A DNA stretch of 64,000 nucleotides from BRHc4a sp049323755 (GTDB lineage: Bacteria; Bacillota; Desulfotomaculia; Desulfotomaculales; Desulfocucumaceae): NCBI GenBank assembly GCA_049323755.1, contig JBMOPE010000026.1, positions 415,024 to 479,023 of the forward strand, given 5' to 3'. Made by a program: the position numbers and the translations under genes. The notes beneath the pieces were generated by a model. That model made no database searches. It was not told the origin of the DNA and worked only from the letters and a program-made list of their open reading frames with translations. Shown in pieces: positions 7,692 to 15,924 of this stretch. The stretch's first letter is position 1, and each line of letters opens with the position of its first letter.

Positions 7692-9245
7692 ATGTCCAGC
7701 CGGTCATTTATTTACGGTACGGCGGTTTTGCTGGCAGCCAGCCTGTTCAACAGGTCAATAGGCTTTATCTACCAGATTATGATGATGCGTCTTATTAAGC
7801 CGGAAGGTGTTGGCCTTTTCAGCATGATTTTTCCTATCTACGTTATGCTGCTGGTTGTCGCCTCCCTTGGAATTCCCGTGGCCATATCAAAGCTGGTTGC
7901 AGAAGAGGTAGCGGTGGACAACCTGCCGGGAGCCTACCGTGTATTTAAAATATCTCTGGCGATAATTATTGTCAGTGCGATTTTAATTGCTTCTTTACTT
8001 TTTTTTGGGTCTCCACTTCTTATTAAATACCTGTTTCCTAATCCAAAAGTCTATTTATGCTTTGTGACGCTGGTGCCGGGCATATTAATTGTATCCGTCT
8101 GCTCAGCCTTCAGAGGGTTTTTTCAGGGACTTCAGAGAATGTCCCCCACTGCAATAACCCAGGCAGTGGAGCAGCTGGTCAGGGTTACGGCAGGCCTAAG
8201 CATAGCCTGGTTTCTGCTTCCCCGTGGAGTTGAATACGCCTCTGTGGGTATTTCACTGGGAGTTATTTGCGGAGAGTTTATGGGTTTTTTATTCATGCTT
8301 TATATCTATCTCACCAGGAGGCCACACTATAAGCGCAAATCGTTTGTTTCACCGGAGCCCTATAGGGAAACTCTGCGAAGAATATTCTCAATGGGGATTC
8401 CGGTTACGCTTACTCGTTTTACATCCACTGCACTTATGTCAGCAGACGCCCTTATCATCCCCAGAAGACTCCAGCATGCCGGAATGTCATTAAGTGACGC
8501 CACATCCACATACGGTCAGTTTGTGGGCATAGCCGAGGCTCTTTTTTATACTCCGGGCGTGGTAACCGTAGCCCTGGCCACAGCACTTATACCTGCAGTA
8601 AGCGATGCAGTTGCCCAGGGTAAGATTTACCTGGTAAGAAGCAGAATTGAGGATGCAGTTCGCATAACCCTTTTGCTGGGCTGCCTGGTAGCGTCTATAT
8701 TTTTTGTTTTACCCCGTGAGCTGAGCCAGGTATTATTCGGATACGGGTCGGCAGGCGGCGCCCTTTTCATACTTGCGCTCAGCGGGCCGTTTTTATACCT
8801 CCAGCAGACGGTAAACGGGGTATTACAGGGACTCGGCAGACCGGATATCCCTTTTAAAAACCTTTTAAAGGCTTCTGTTGTAAAGGTGCTGGGAATATAT
8901 TACCTGACATCGATTCCCGGTTTCGGCATTCAGGGAACAGCCCTTGCCCTCGGTTTAACCTATATAATTATGTGCATTCTGAATTACCATGCACTTAATA
9001 AGTTAACCAATCTAAGAATTGATATGTCATCATGTGTATTAAAGCCCGCCCTTTCAGCAGCGGCTGCTGGAGCGGTAATGTTTCAGCTTAAAAATTTGTT
9101 TTCTTCTATTACCTCCGGTTTTTCCATGCTGTTTATCTGCCTTGGCGCGGGCCTGGGCGCTTACCTGCTGATATTATATATAATCGGAGGAATTTCTTCC
9201 TCCGACATAAGGCGAATGAAAATGATTCTAAAACAGAATAAATAA
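7692..9245 (+). CDS. spoVB: Stage V sporulation protein B-like lipid/polysaccharide flippase
   Basis: Integral membrane protein of 517 aa with about 14 hydrophobic segments, in the MVF/MATE-like MOP superfamily of lipid-linked precursor flippases (SpoVB, MurJ, Wzx). N-terminal block NRSIGFIYQIMMMRLI and GLFSMIFPIYVM match SpoVB. In sporulating Firmicutes SpoVB is needed for spore cortex formation, probably by flipping lipid II. Start ATG 7692 follows AGGGGTG; the longer frame from 7650 lacks a ribosome binding site. It stands alone on the plus strand, followed by a dispersed repeat. Some paralogues (YtgP, YkvU) serve vegetative roles, so the exact member is not certain. Confidence 0.85.
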   Translation: MSSRSFIYGTAVLLAASLFNRSIGFIYQIMMMRLIKPEGVGLFSMIFPIYVMLLVVASLGIPVAISKLVAEEVAVDNLPGAYRVFKISLAIIIVSAILIASLLFFGSPLLIKYLFPNPKVYLCFVTLVPGILIVSVCSAFRGFFQGLQRMSPTAITQAVEQLVRVTAGLSIAWFLLPRGVEYASVGISLGVICGEFMGFLFMLYIYLTRRPHYKRKSFVSPEPYRETLRRIFSMGIPVTLTRFTSTALMSADALIIPRRLQHAGMSLSDATSTYGQFVGIAEALFYTPGVVTVALATALIPAVSDAVAQGKIYLVRSRIEDAVRITLLLGCLVASIFFVLPRELSQVLFGYGSAGGALFILALSGPFLYLQQTVNGVLQGLGRPDIPFKNLLKASVVKVLGIYYLTSIPGFGIQGTALALGLTYIIMCILNYHALNKLTNLRIDMSSCVLKPALSAAAAGAVMFQLKNLFSSITSGFSMLFICLGAGLGAYLLILYIIGGISSSDIRRMKMILKQNK

Positions 9246-9261
9246 ATACTGAATGTCTTTT

Positions 9262-9540
9262 TATGAACCACAGAGGCCACAGAGATCACAGAGAATTTGC
9301 TCTCAGGTATTTCTATGAGGCCTAAAAACCGAAGTAGATAACCGAGAAGTGTACCCTTTTTATAAAAAATCTCTTATAGCTTACAAGCAGGGCTTAAAAA
9401 CCTCTGTGTGCTCTGTGTTCTCTGTGGTTTTTAAAAGGACCCCAATTTTCATCCTCATTGGTGGCCGTTTTATACGACCGGGCTGTCTGGATTCTTAATT
9501 CTAAATAACGACAGTTTTTTCTTTCAGAATAAGCTATTTA
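9262..9540. repeat. CACAGAG-armed palindromic element (copy A)
   Basis: Left arm ACCACAGAGGCCACAGAG (from 9267) pairs with CTCTGTGTTCTCTGTGGT ending at 9428, spanning about 100 nt of AT-rich DNA. To the right comes a conserved tail starting TTAAAAGGACCCCAATTTTC and ending CTTTCAGAATAAGCTA, where TAG on the minus strand is the stop codon of surE. The tail is shared with the copy at 41928-42306. Confidence 0.85.
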
Positions 9541-10295
9541 TCTAAATTCCAGGACTTAATCCTCTCAAGCTCACACCTGTTTGTAAGATCTATCTGAACC
9601 GAAGTAACGGTTATATATCCCTCCCCGTTGGAGCCAATATCGGTGTCCGGGCAGTTGTCCTCCAGATCCAGCACCTCCCCCGCCATCCAGTAATAGACGC
9701 GGCCCCTCGGATCTATCCTTTTGTCAAATATATTTACGTACTTCATATTCCCCAGCCGCACGACCCTGACACCCTTGGGGGTTCCCGGAGGGACATTTAC
9801 ATTAAGAAGGCTTCCCCGGGGAAGCCCCTCTCTTCTTACCACTGGAACAAGCCTGGCTATAAAGTCTGCAGCTTCGGTAAAGTCATGATTTACAGAGCTG
9901 GTCAGGGACACCGCTATGGCTGGGAAGCCGCATATAACAGCCTCTACGGCGGCTGAAACCGTTCCGGAGTATAGCACGTCTGTCCCAAGGTTCGGCCCCT
10001 GGTTAATCCCTGATATCACCAGGTCCGGGGGGTCGATGAGTTCCTCCAGGGCCAGCTTTACACAGTCTGCCGGGGTCCCGTCCACCGACCAGCCGGTGGA
10101 TTTTTCACAGGGGTATTTAATCTCTTTTGCCCTGAGCGGCCTGTGCATGGTAATGCCGTGCCCGATAGCGCTCCTTTCCCTGTCTGGCGCCACAACATAA
10201 AGCTTTTCTATTATATCTTCCTTTTCCAGCCTTTCCCTGAGTGCAATTATTCCATCTGCAAAAATCCCGTCATCATTACTAACCAGGATACGCAT
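9534..10295 (-). CDS. surE: 5'/3'-nucleotidase SurE
   Basis: Survival protein E, a metal-dependent nucleotidase of 253 aa that removes phosphate from 5'- or 3'-nucleoside monophosphates in the cytoplasm. The N-terminus MRILVSNDDGIFADGI holds the two metal-binding aspartates; ISGINQGPNLG (Asn ligand) and YSGTVSAA (Ser) complete the site; length is normal. GGAGG precedes the ATG. The stop TAG sits in the terminal bases of a dispersed repeat, and another repeat lies just upstream of its start, so the gene is enclosed by repeats on both sides. No operon partner is apparent. Confidence 0.95.
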   Translation of the reverse strand: MRILVSNDDGIFADGIIALRERLEKEDIIEKLYVVAPDRERSAIGHGITMHRPLRAKEIKYPCEKSTGWSVDGTPADCVKLALEELIDPPDLVISGINQGPNLGTDVLYSGTVSAAVEAVICGFPAIAVSLTSSVNHDFTEAADFIARLVPVVRREGLPRGSLLNVNVPPGTPKGVRVVRLGNMKYVNIFDKRIDPRGRVYYWMAGEVLDLEDNCPDTDIGSNGEGYITVTSVQIDLTNRCELERIKSWNLDK

Positions 10296-10312
10296 CCAAA
10301 ACCTCCATTAAA

Positions 10313-10490
10313 ATAAACGCCCTACGGGCGTTGCCGTCTTTCAGGCGGCGGGAATTCAGAATTCAGAAGTCAGAATCCAGAATGGTTTGAACATTCCCTA
10401 AAGCCCAGGTTATTTTTCCACGCCTGCCCTGTAGTCGGCTTTTATTTTTCCATAATTAAAAATTTAATTCTTCGGTACTGTTTATTCAGC
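10313..10490. repeat. Double hairpin followed by GAATTCAG-type repeat fragment
   Basis: 10313-10351 carries two adjacent stem-loops: AACGCCC-TAC-GGGCGTT and GCCG-TCTTTCA-GGCGGC, a unit also found at 14180, 24302 and 62021. It runs straight into GAATTCAGAATTCAGAAG and AGAATGGTTTGAACATTCC, the same left arm seen in the element at 41928. The rest to 10490 is AT-rich without a recognisable feature. Confidence 0.8.
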
Positions 10491-10494
10491 TTTT

Positions 10495-10686
10495 TTACAC
10501 CTCATAAACCGTTATAGTCATCATACCGCTTTGACGGTCCTTGGTAAGTCCAAACATAAGCCTTCTGTCCTTCAGGCTTTTGTTTAGAAAGTCTACCACA
10601 CGGTACATGTCATCATACGGAGTAAAGCTCTTTGTCGCTATAAGCTCCAGTTTTCCCTGAGATTTCTGTTCCCTGTCGCCACTCAT
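10495..10686 (-). CDS. YpmA/DUF4264 family small protein
   Basis: Protein of 63 aa matching by recall the B. subtilis YpmA family: the block DMYRVVDFLNKSLKDRRLMFGL is shared in kind with YpmA. Function is unknown. It is 12 nt downstream of folE and closes the preQ0 operon. The first 12 residues (SGDREQKSQGKL) are polar and variable. Confidence 0.75.
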   Translation of the reverse strand: MSGDREQKSQGKLELIATKSFTPYDDMYRVVDFLNKSLKDRRLMFGLTKDRQSGMMTITVYEV

Positions 10687-10698
10687 TTTAATACACTC

Positions 10699-11259
10699 CT
10701 AACCCTTTATGAGGGCCAAAGCCTCCGCCCTTGTAACTTCATTTTTCTGGAAGGATCCCCTTACAGCCGATGTTATGGTCTTCGAACCCGGCTTACGGAC
10801 ACCTCGTAAAGTCATACACATATGCTCCGCCTCCATAACCACCAGAACACCGTGCGGGGCAAGTTTTCTCATAATGGCGTCCGCAATCTGTGATGTCAGC
10901 CTTTCCTGAAGCTGGGGCCTTTTTGCATAGCCTTCCACCACCCTGGCCAGCTTGGACAGGCCGGTTACATTTCCCCTCCTGGGGATGTAGGCAACATGCG
11001 CCTTTCCGAAGAAAGGCAGAAGATGATGCTCACACATAGAATAAATGGGAATATCCTTTACCAGCACCATTTCTTCATGTTCTTCTGAAAACATCTTTTG
11101 CAGATGTTCCTGAGGGTCTTCCCAAAGTCCGCAGAATATTTCCTCGTACATCCTGGCCACTCTGGCCGGAGTTTCAATAAGACCCTCCCTCTCGGGGTCC
11201 TCTCCTATGGCCTCTAAGATCATTTTGACGGCTATTTCTATTTTTTCCCTGTCAACCAA
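10699..11259 (-). CDS. folE: GTP cyclohydrolase I (FolE)
   Basis: Zn enzyme of 186 aa converting GTP to dihydroneopterin triphosphate, the first step of both folate and 7-deazaguanine synthesis. Zn and catalytic motifs are present: SMCEHHLLPFFGKAHVAYIP, GLSKLARVVEGYAKRPQLQE and EAEHMCMTLRG. Start is TTG 11259 preceded by GGGAGGGG. The gene lies in the queD-queC-DUF366-queE operon, so here it most likely feeds preQ0/queuosine; a separate folate copy cannot be excluded. Confidence 0.95.
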   Translation of the reverse strand: MVDREKIEIAVKMILEAIGEDPEREGLIETPARVARMYEEIFCGLWEDPQEHLQKMFSEEHEEMVLVKDIPIYSMCEHHLLPFFGKAHVAYIPRRGNVTGLSKLARVVEGYAKRPQLQERLTSQIADAIMRKLAPHGVLVVMEAEHMCMTLRGVRKPGSKTITSAVRGSFQKNEVTRAEALALIKG

Positions 11260-11281
11260 GAATCTACCCCTCCCATTATTA

Positions 11282-12019
11282 TCACAGCTGGTTCATCATA
11301 ACATGCGCCTGTGGTATTATTCTTACGTCTTGAAGCATCTTCAGACCCATGGACTGGTATTCCAGCGCCCTGTAAGGTGAAAGAGAGCACTTTCCTTCCA
11401 CTGTAACCGGCTGAATGACCAGAACAATTCCGGGGTCAATGCCGGATATAATTTCAAGTGCCGATGCATACTCCGACATTGTACTTCTGTCGTCCATAAC
11501 TATTTTAACAAATACATCGGCCCGCCTGGCAATGTTTAAAAACTCAAGGTGCTTGTCCCACAGTGGTTTACATCCTGAAGTACCCGGAAGCTTAATATCC
11601 ATTGATATTATATCAACCAGGCCAATGACACGGCGAAGGCTGTCCGGTAAGGTCCCGTTTGTCTCCAGGTATACTCTCAGCCCCATATCTCTAAGCCCCG
11701 GCAATAGCTCCAAAAGAAATTCCGGGTGCAGAAGAGGTTCGCCACCGGTGATGCTTGCGGAATGGTGGGTGACGGCACTGTTAAAACGCTCTGACAATTC
11801 AATTGTTTTCATTGCTGATACCGGGTTTTTCAGACCGGTAAACTCTTTTTTGCCGGGTATGGTTTCTACCTGGCAAAAGCCTGTATAGGGAGACTTTAAA
11901 GTATCGCAGTAGCCGCAGGAAAGATTGCACCCGTCCAGCCTTATAAAAATCTGCCTGTGGCCCAAAAACGGGCCTTCACCCTGCACAGATGAAAAAACCT
12001 CACGGATAACCGCATTCAC
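11282..12019 (-). CDS. queE: 7-carboxy-7-deazaguanine synthase (QueE)
   Basis: Radical SAM enzyme of 245 aa that contracts 6-carboxytetrahydropterin to CDG. N-terminal REVFSSVQGEGPFLG is the QueE signature and CNLSCGYCD supplies the [4Fe-4S] cluster (CxxxCxxC). SITGGEPLL is the SAM-binding GGE motif. There is an insertion between the cluster motif and GGEPLL of about 50 residues, longer than in the minimal QueE. Start GTG 12019 directly follows the DUF366 stop, indicating translational coupling within the operon. Confidence 0.93.
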   Translation of the reverse strand: MNAVIREVFSSVQGEGPFLGHRQIFIRLDGCNLSCGYCDTLKSPYTGFCQVETIPGKKEFTGLKNPVSAMKTIELSERFNSAVTHHSASITGGEPLLHPEFLLELLPGLRDMGLRVYLETNGTLPDSLRRVIGLVDIISMDIKLPGTSGCKPLWDKHLEFLNIARRADVFVKIVMDDRSTMSEYASALEIISGIDPGIVLVIQPVTVEGKCSLSPYRALEYQSMGLKMLQDVRIIPQAHVMMNQL

Positions 12020-12574
12020 CTACACCACACCTCGCACCTTGCAACAGGCCATCCTAATTGAGAACATTTCTTTTTCATAAAGCCTGCACACATTAATGCC
12101 CAGATTCTCAACATCACTGTCTTTATATCCCCTGTCATAAAGCCCGACGGTTTTAACAGGTGTTCCATCGGAATTAATATTAAGGGCTGCATGTATCATT
12201 ACCGAAACCGGGGATGATGTCGCTATGGAAATTGAGAGTTTTCTGTCCTCCAGGTAAAGATCGTCTCCCTCCCTTACCAGCCCCGGCCAGGATAGGTTGT
12301 CTTTTATTATGGCTATTAAGAGCCTCTGTCTCAGGACAGCTTTTTCCAGGCTTTCCCCGAAATGCTCCACAATAAAATGAAGCATATCGGGCCCGTATAT
12401 CCGGGAATCACTTAAAACATCCTCAACATCAACCATTTCATTCCGGCTGATATTGCACGGGCCCCTGAAACATACTATACTGTCACCCTGGAGGCCGAAA
12501 TTTCTGTATGCCCACAGGGACGATAGCTGGTGGCCGGTATATTCCATTAATTTATTATGAAAATAAACATGCAT
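12020..12574 (-). CDS. DUF366 family protein inside the preQ0 operon
   Basis: Protein of 184 aa that I place in DUF366 from blocks such as YRNFGLQGDSIVCFRGPCN, VDVEDVL and YGPDMLHFIVEHF. Function is not established. Start ATG 12574 is chosen because GGGGG lies 8 nt upstream and it begins 3 nt after the queC stop; the frame could run 15 codons further upstream into queC. Its position between queC and queE, coupled to both, suggests a role in 7-deazaguanine or tRNA modification. Conserved Arg, Asp and His residues could form an active site, but I cannot assign a reaction. Confidence 0.78.
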   Translation of the reverse strand: MHVYFHNKLMEYTGHQLSSLWAYRNFGLQGDSIVCFRGPCNISRNEMVDVEDVLSDSRIYGPDMLHFIVEHFGESLEKAVLRQRLLIAIIKDNLSWPGLVREGDDLYLEDRKLSISIATSSPVSVMIHAALNINSDGTPVKTVGLYDRGYKDSDVENLGINVCRLYEKEMFSIRMACCKVRGVV

Positions 12575-12576
12575 CT

Positions 12577-13233
12577 TTAATCCCCCAAAGTCTTCAGTGC
12601 CCTGTAGTATCTTTTGCAACTTTCACAGCGCCCGCACATTTTATCTTCTCCAAAATAGCAGGGCCAGACATACTCGAGGGGAGCCCCCAGTCTCCTGCCA
12701 AGCCTTATAATGTCAGTTTTTTCAAGCATAAGGGTGTAACTAATCAACCGGACTCCGCTCAGGGTGGAAAATGCCAGCGCGTTGTTTGCCGCCTTTAAGT
12801 AATCGGCACTGTTGTCTGGAAAAGTTTTTGCCTCCTCGGCATTAAACCCGGTAACAACCCGGTCAGCACCCATCGACTCGGCAAATCCTGCAGCAATATT
12901 CAAAAAAATGCCATTCCGGTTTGGCACCCAAACTGACCTGGCGGTACCTGTCATCTTTTCGTAATCGTCCAGTTCCTCTTCCCCTGGCTCAGGGACAGCT
13001 TCACCCTGGTTAACCAGGGACGTTGCTGTTATTGCTTTTAAAAAAGGCAGGTTCACCACCCTGTGCTGTATGCTGTAATGCCGGCAAATTTTTTCTGCTG
13101 ACTCAATTTCCTTAAGTACGGCTCTTTGTCCGTAGTCGAAAGTAATACATAGCCGCACTTCTCCCTCTCTCAGTGCCTGCGCCAGGGAAACCGTAGAATC
13201 CAGCCCCCCGGAAAGCAAAACGATACTGGACAT
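12577..13233 (-). CDS. queC: 7-cyano-7-deazaguanine synthase (QueC)
   Basis: ATP-dependent enzyme of 218 aa that converts CDG and ammonia to preQ0. PP-loop SGGLDST at residues 8-14 binds ATP; the C-terminal CGRCESCKRY with the upstream CYFGEDKMC supplies the Zn cysteines. Substrate-pocket blocks VWVPNRNGIFLNIAA and FNAEEA are present. It sits 3 nt after queD. Assignment is firm. Confidence 0.96.
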   Translation of the reverse strand: MSSIVLLSGGLDSTVSLAQALREGEVRLCITFDYGQRAVLKEIESAEKICRHYSIQHRVVNLPFLKAITATSLVNQGEAVPEPGEEELDDYEKMTGTARSVWVPNRNGIFLNIAAGFAESMGADRVVTGFNAEEAKTFPDNSADYLKAANNALAFSTLSGVRLISYTLMLEKTDIIRLGRRLGAPLEYVWPCYFGEDKMCGRCESCKRYYRALKTLGD

Positions 13234-13236
13234 GTT

Positions 13237-13620
13237 TTACCGTCCCTCCCGGTAATACGCCGATGCATCCGGCGATTCCCACACCCTGACCCCGCAAATT
13301 GACAGACTGTCTGAAAAACCTGAAAGTCTTTCCTTCAATTTTTCAAAAATGAATAAGGCAAGATTTTCTGCAGTGGGATTGACACCCGCTCTAAAATAGT
13401 CAATATCATTCAGGTAGTTATGATCCAGCTGGGCAATTATACCGTCAATCATTTCTTTAATTATTTTAAAGTCAATAAGCATCCCGCAGGAGTCAAGCCT
13501 CTCCCCGGACACCTCAACCTGCACGGTCCAGGTATGACCGTGCAGTGTGGCACATTCCCCGCTGTATCCCAACAGCCTGTGGGCTGCCGCAAACCTTCTT
13601 TTTACCGTTAACTCAAACAA
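13237..13620 (-). CDS. queD: 6-carboxytetrahydropterin synthase (QueD)
   Basis: PTPS-family enzyme of 127 aa making 6-carboxy-tetrahydropterin from dihydroneopterin triphosphate. Zn-binding histidines are visible in FAAAHRL and LHGHTW; catalytic Cys is in GECATLHG and the Asp-His pair in QLDHNYLND, with Glu in NPTAENLA. I choose TTG 13620 (reading FELTVKRRF after the initiator) because GGGAGGAAG lies 4 nt upstream; the ATG nine codons earlier has no ribosome binding site. First of the que genes on the minus strand. Confidence 0.94.
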   Translation of the reverse strand: MFELTVKRRFAAAHRLLGYSGECATLHGHTWTVQVEVSGERLDSCGMLIDFKIIKEMIDGIIAQLDHNYLNDIDYFRAGVNPTAENLALFIFEKLKERLSGFSDSLSICGVRVWESPDASAYYREGR

Positions 13621-13656
13621 GGTACTTCCTCCCTGGCATGAGCCCAATACAGGTTA

Positions 13657-13872
13657 TTATTTTACTACCTTATACCCGGCCTGGTCAATTGCCGCCTCTA
13701 TCTGATCGCGGCCAGCCGAACCGGGGTCATACGTCACCCGAACCAAGCCGGCAGATAGGTCAACCTCCGCACCGGTCACACCCGGAAGATTTTTCAGAGC
13801 TTTTTCCACTGCCATTTTGCAGTGATTGCAGGACATCCCCTGCACCTTTAATGTTTCTTCCGATATTGCCAT
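13657..13872 (-). CDS. Heavy-metal-associated (CopZ-like) metallochaperone
   Basis: HMA domain of 71 aa with metal-binding motif GMSCNHC near residue 13 and the expected beta-alpha-beta-beta-alpha-beta pattern. Such proteins carry Cu(I) to P-type ATPases or regulators. It lies 36 nt upstream of queD on the same strand, so it may be co-transcribed with the preQ0 genes, but no functional link is known. No copper ATPase is in the window. Confidence 0.85.
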   Translation of the reverse strand: MAISEETLKVQGMSCNHCKMAVEKALKNLPGVTGAEVDLSAGLVRVTYDPGSAGRDQIEAAIDQAGYKVVK

Positions 13873-13991
13873 TACTTAAAACTCCTTTTATTTTTTATTT
13901 TCTCATAAACCATTATTTTATATTAATTTACATGTCAAAAAGGGCAAAATATCAAGTGATAGTATACAACATTTTTTTACGGAGGAACACC

Positions 13992-14177
13992 ATGACAGTG
14001 AAAAAGAACAAGAATGTTCGAACAAAAGAGCTGTTAATGGAAAAGGAGCTCAGAAGGCGCCGAAATACTGACCCTGAATTTGCAGTCGGCGAAAACTTCG
14101 TAGAGGAGCCCACAGGTTCCGCTACCATGGTAAATCTTGACGGAAGATGGGATTTTGATCATCCTGTCAAAAAATAG
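13992..14177 (+). CDS. Small hypothetical charged protein
   Basis: 61 aa, very basic N-terminal half (KKNKNVRTKELLMEKELRRRR) and acidic C-terminal half ending DFDHPVKK. GGAGG precedes the ATG by 6 nt and the upstream DNA is AT-rich, consistent with a promoter. Not recognised. Its stop lies 3 nt before a dispersed double-hairpin repeat, which may act as its terminator. Confidence 0.55.
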   Translation: MTVKKNKNVRTKELLMEKELRRRRNTDPEFAVGENFVEEPTGSATMVNLDGRWDFDHPVKK

Positions 14178-14179
14178 TC

Positions 14180-14458
14180 AAATAAACGCCCTGTGGGCGT
14201 TGCCGCCGTGCTGGCGGCAGAACTCAGAACACAGAACACAGAACTCAGAATGGGCCAATTTTTTAAGTGGCATCGCTAAAGAATGAAAATGTGGCGACGC
14301 TTATACTAACATGTTATCGCGAGCGATAGCGACGTGGCGATCCCACGGACGAGATTGCTTGCGCTTAACGCTCGCAATGGCAATAAGAGAATGAGCTTAA
14401 AGAAATGCCCGGAGTTCTGAGTTCTGAGTTCCGACAGTATGAGCATTTCAGTATAAGC
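14180..14458. repeat. Composite element: double hairpin, GAACTCAG/GTTCTGAG arms, GCGAGCGA palindrome
   Basis: 14180-14220 is the double hairpin AACGCCC-TGT-GGGCGTT plus GCCGCC-GTGCT-GGCGGC. Then the direct repeat AGAACTCAGAACACAGAACA leads into AT-rich DNA and a GCGAGCGATAGCGACGTGGC / TTAACGCTCGCAATGG palindrome (14318-14381), and the closing arm GAGTTCTGAGTTCTGAGTTC (from 14410) is inverted relative to the opening arm. The right end CATTTCAGTATAAGCTA resembles the ends of the other elements, next to the stop of the following minus-strand gene. Confidence 0.8.
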
Positions 14459-14463
14459 TATTT

Positions 14464-15183
14464 TCACTGATGTTTCTTATTCACAGGCAGAGATTTAATA
14501 TACCTGACATATTTTTGTGGAAATCCAAAAAATTCAAGACCCTCAATAACCTTGTCAAGATATTTGCCTGAAGGAAGCTTTTTATCACCGGGAAGAGACT
14601 GGTAACAGTCTGCGCAGAACAGCCCAAAGGAAGTGTATACCGGGACTTTTACCCTCCTGTTGACCCGCGGCACACCCTCGTAGACATCAAGTTTGCCCCA
14701 GTCCTCCCTCTTAACGAAATACACCGCTCCCCATACCGGAATCCCACTCCCGGAAAACTTTATACTGGGAACCGTCCCCTCCCATTCCTCCATAAAAAGG
14801 TCAAAAGAAAGGTCAAAGCCCTCAATTCTACCCTTGCACAAAAAGTGGCTTCCCGGGCATTTGATTTTGTACATTTCGTCCCGGTTCAAATCCGACCCAT
14901 AGGCAAAGTAAAGCATTCCTTCAGCCGATAGCTCCCATAGGTGCTCTGCTATCTGACTCTCAATTGACTCCATTCTCTCGGCCACTGTAAAGTACCTCAG
15001 CCTTGTTCCGGGCTCATCAGGAAAATAAGTAATTATATTCTCTCTGACTAAACTGTCAATTATCTCACCTGCATCCGCTAAACCGGACCTTCTTACGATT
15101 ACATCGCGGGTAAGGGCATTGTCGGCGTCCCTTACTATACTCAATACAATTTTTCTTTTATCCGGAAGTGTAATTTTTTCCAT
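14464..15183 (-). CDS. Gamma-glutamylcyclotransferase-like protein with N-terminal winged-helix-like region
   Basis: 239 aa. Residues about 90-215 have the GGCT/AIG2 fold signature: FAYGSDLN (substrate loop), then GAVYFVKREDWGKLDVYEG, where E of YEG is at the usual catalytic position. GGCT enzymes release 5-oxoproline from gamma-glutamyl amines. The first ~85 residues (KIVLSIVRDADNALTRDVIV...ENIITYF) look like a small helix-turn-helix or winged-helix domain, an uncommon fusion. It lies 24 nt after a Crp/Fnr regulator gene, which probably controls it. Substrate unknown. Confidence 0.72.
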   Translation of the reverse strand: MEKITLPDKRKIVLSIVRDADNALTRDVIVRRSGLADAGEIIDSLVRENIITYFPDEPGTRLRYFTVAERMESIESQIAEHLWELSAEGMLYFAYGSDLNRDEMYKIKCPGSHFLCKGRIEGFDLSFDLFMEEWEGTVPSIKFSGSGIPVWGAVYFVKREDWGKLDVYEGVPRVNRRVKVPVYTSFGLFCADCYQSLPGDKKLPSGKYLDKVIEGLEFFGFPQKYVRYIKSLPVNKKHQ

Positions 15184-15207
15184 AAAAAACCACTCTCCTG
15201 AAGTATC

Positions 15208-15801
15208 TCACAGCCATGATTTTAATCTTTTCATATCAGTAACTATTATCTGCCTGTTCTTTACCTGTATTGCCTTTTGCTTTCTTAAATCACTCAATAT
15301 CCTGTTTGCCGTCTCCCTGGATGTGCCGATCATATTGGCGAGGTCCTGGTTTGTAAGAGACATGTCGATGGTAATTCCATTTTCACCGGGTACCCCCTGC
15401 TCCGCCACCAGGAACAGCAGCGTGCTGGCCATCCTCCTGGAGGTGTCCATCAGGGCAAGATCGTTTATTTGTTTCTGTGCCATGCGAAGCCGCCTTGACA
15501 TTATCTTTAATATTCCCAGGGCTATGCCGGGATTGTTAAGCGCCATTCTCTCCATGTCGGAGTTCCTTATCATGCCTATCCTTGAGTCCTCAACAGCCTC
15601 CGCGGTAGCAGGGTAATTTCCCCCGTCAAAAAGAACCACCTCAGCAAACATCTCACCAGGATGAATAAAGTGAAGTATCTGCTCTCTGCCGTCTTCGGTC
15701 TGCTTTGAAATCTTAACCCTGCCTTCCCTGAGGAAGAATACTGCCTCACCCGGCTCATCCTCTACGAAAATAATTCTTCCTTTCTGGTAAAACCTTTCCA
15801 T
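15208..15801 (-). CDS. Crp/Fnr family transcriptional regulator
   Basis: 197 aa. N-terminal cyclic-nucleotide-binding-like beta-roll (residues ~5-110, GEAVFFLREGRVKI, GEMFAEVVLFDGG) followed by a long dimerisation helix and a C-terminal winged helix with LTNQDLANMIGTSRETANRILSDL as recognition helix. There is no N-terminal cysteine cluster, so it is not an Fe-S FNR; effector unknown. The cAMP-pocket Arg is not evident. Upstream of the GGCT-like gene, possibly co-transcribed. Confidence 0.9.
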   Translation of the reverse strand: MERFYQKGRIIFVEDEPGEAVFFLREGRVKISKQTEDGREQILHFIHPGEMFAEVVLFDGGNYPATAEAVEDSRIGMIRNSDMERMALNNPGIALGILKIMSRRLRMAQKQINDLALMDTSRRMASTLLFLVAEQGVPGENGITIDMSLTNQDLANMIGTSRETANRILSDLRKQKAIQVKNRQIIVTDMKRLKSWL

Positions 15802-15924
15802 GATAAGATTATCTACCTCGGCAAGCTGATCATCATTAAGATATAAAAAAAGTTGTATTTTTTTAAGATATTCAATATAACCTGACAGAATTCACCCCAC
15901 CTTTCCGAACAAGAAAGACTATCT

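Noticed and set aside
13621..13656. PreQ1 riboswitch before the que operon
   Set aside because: The gap between the CopZ-like gene and queD is 36 nt, with only a ribosome binding site visible; no pseudoknot pattern found.
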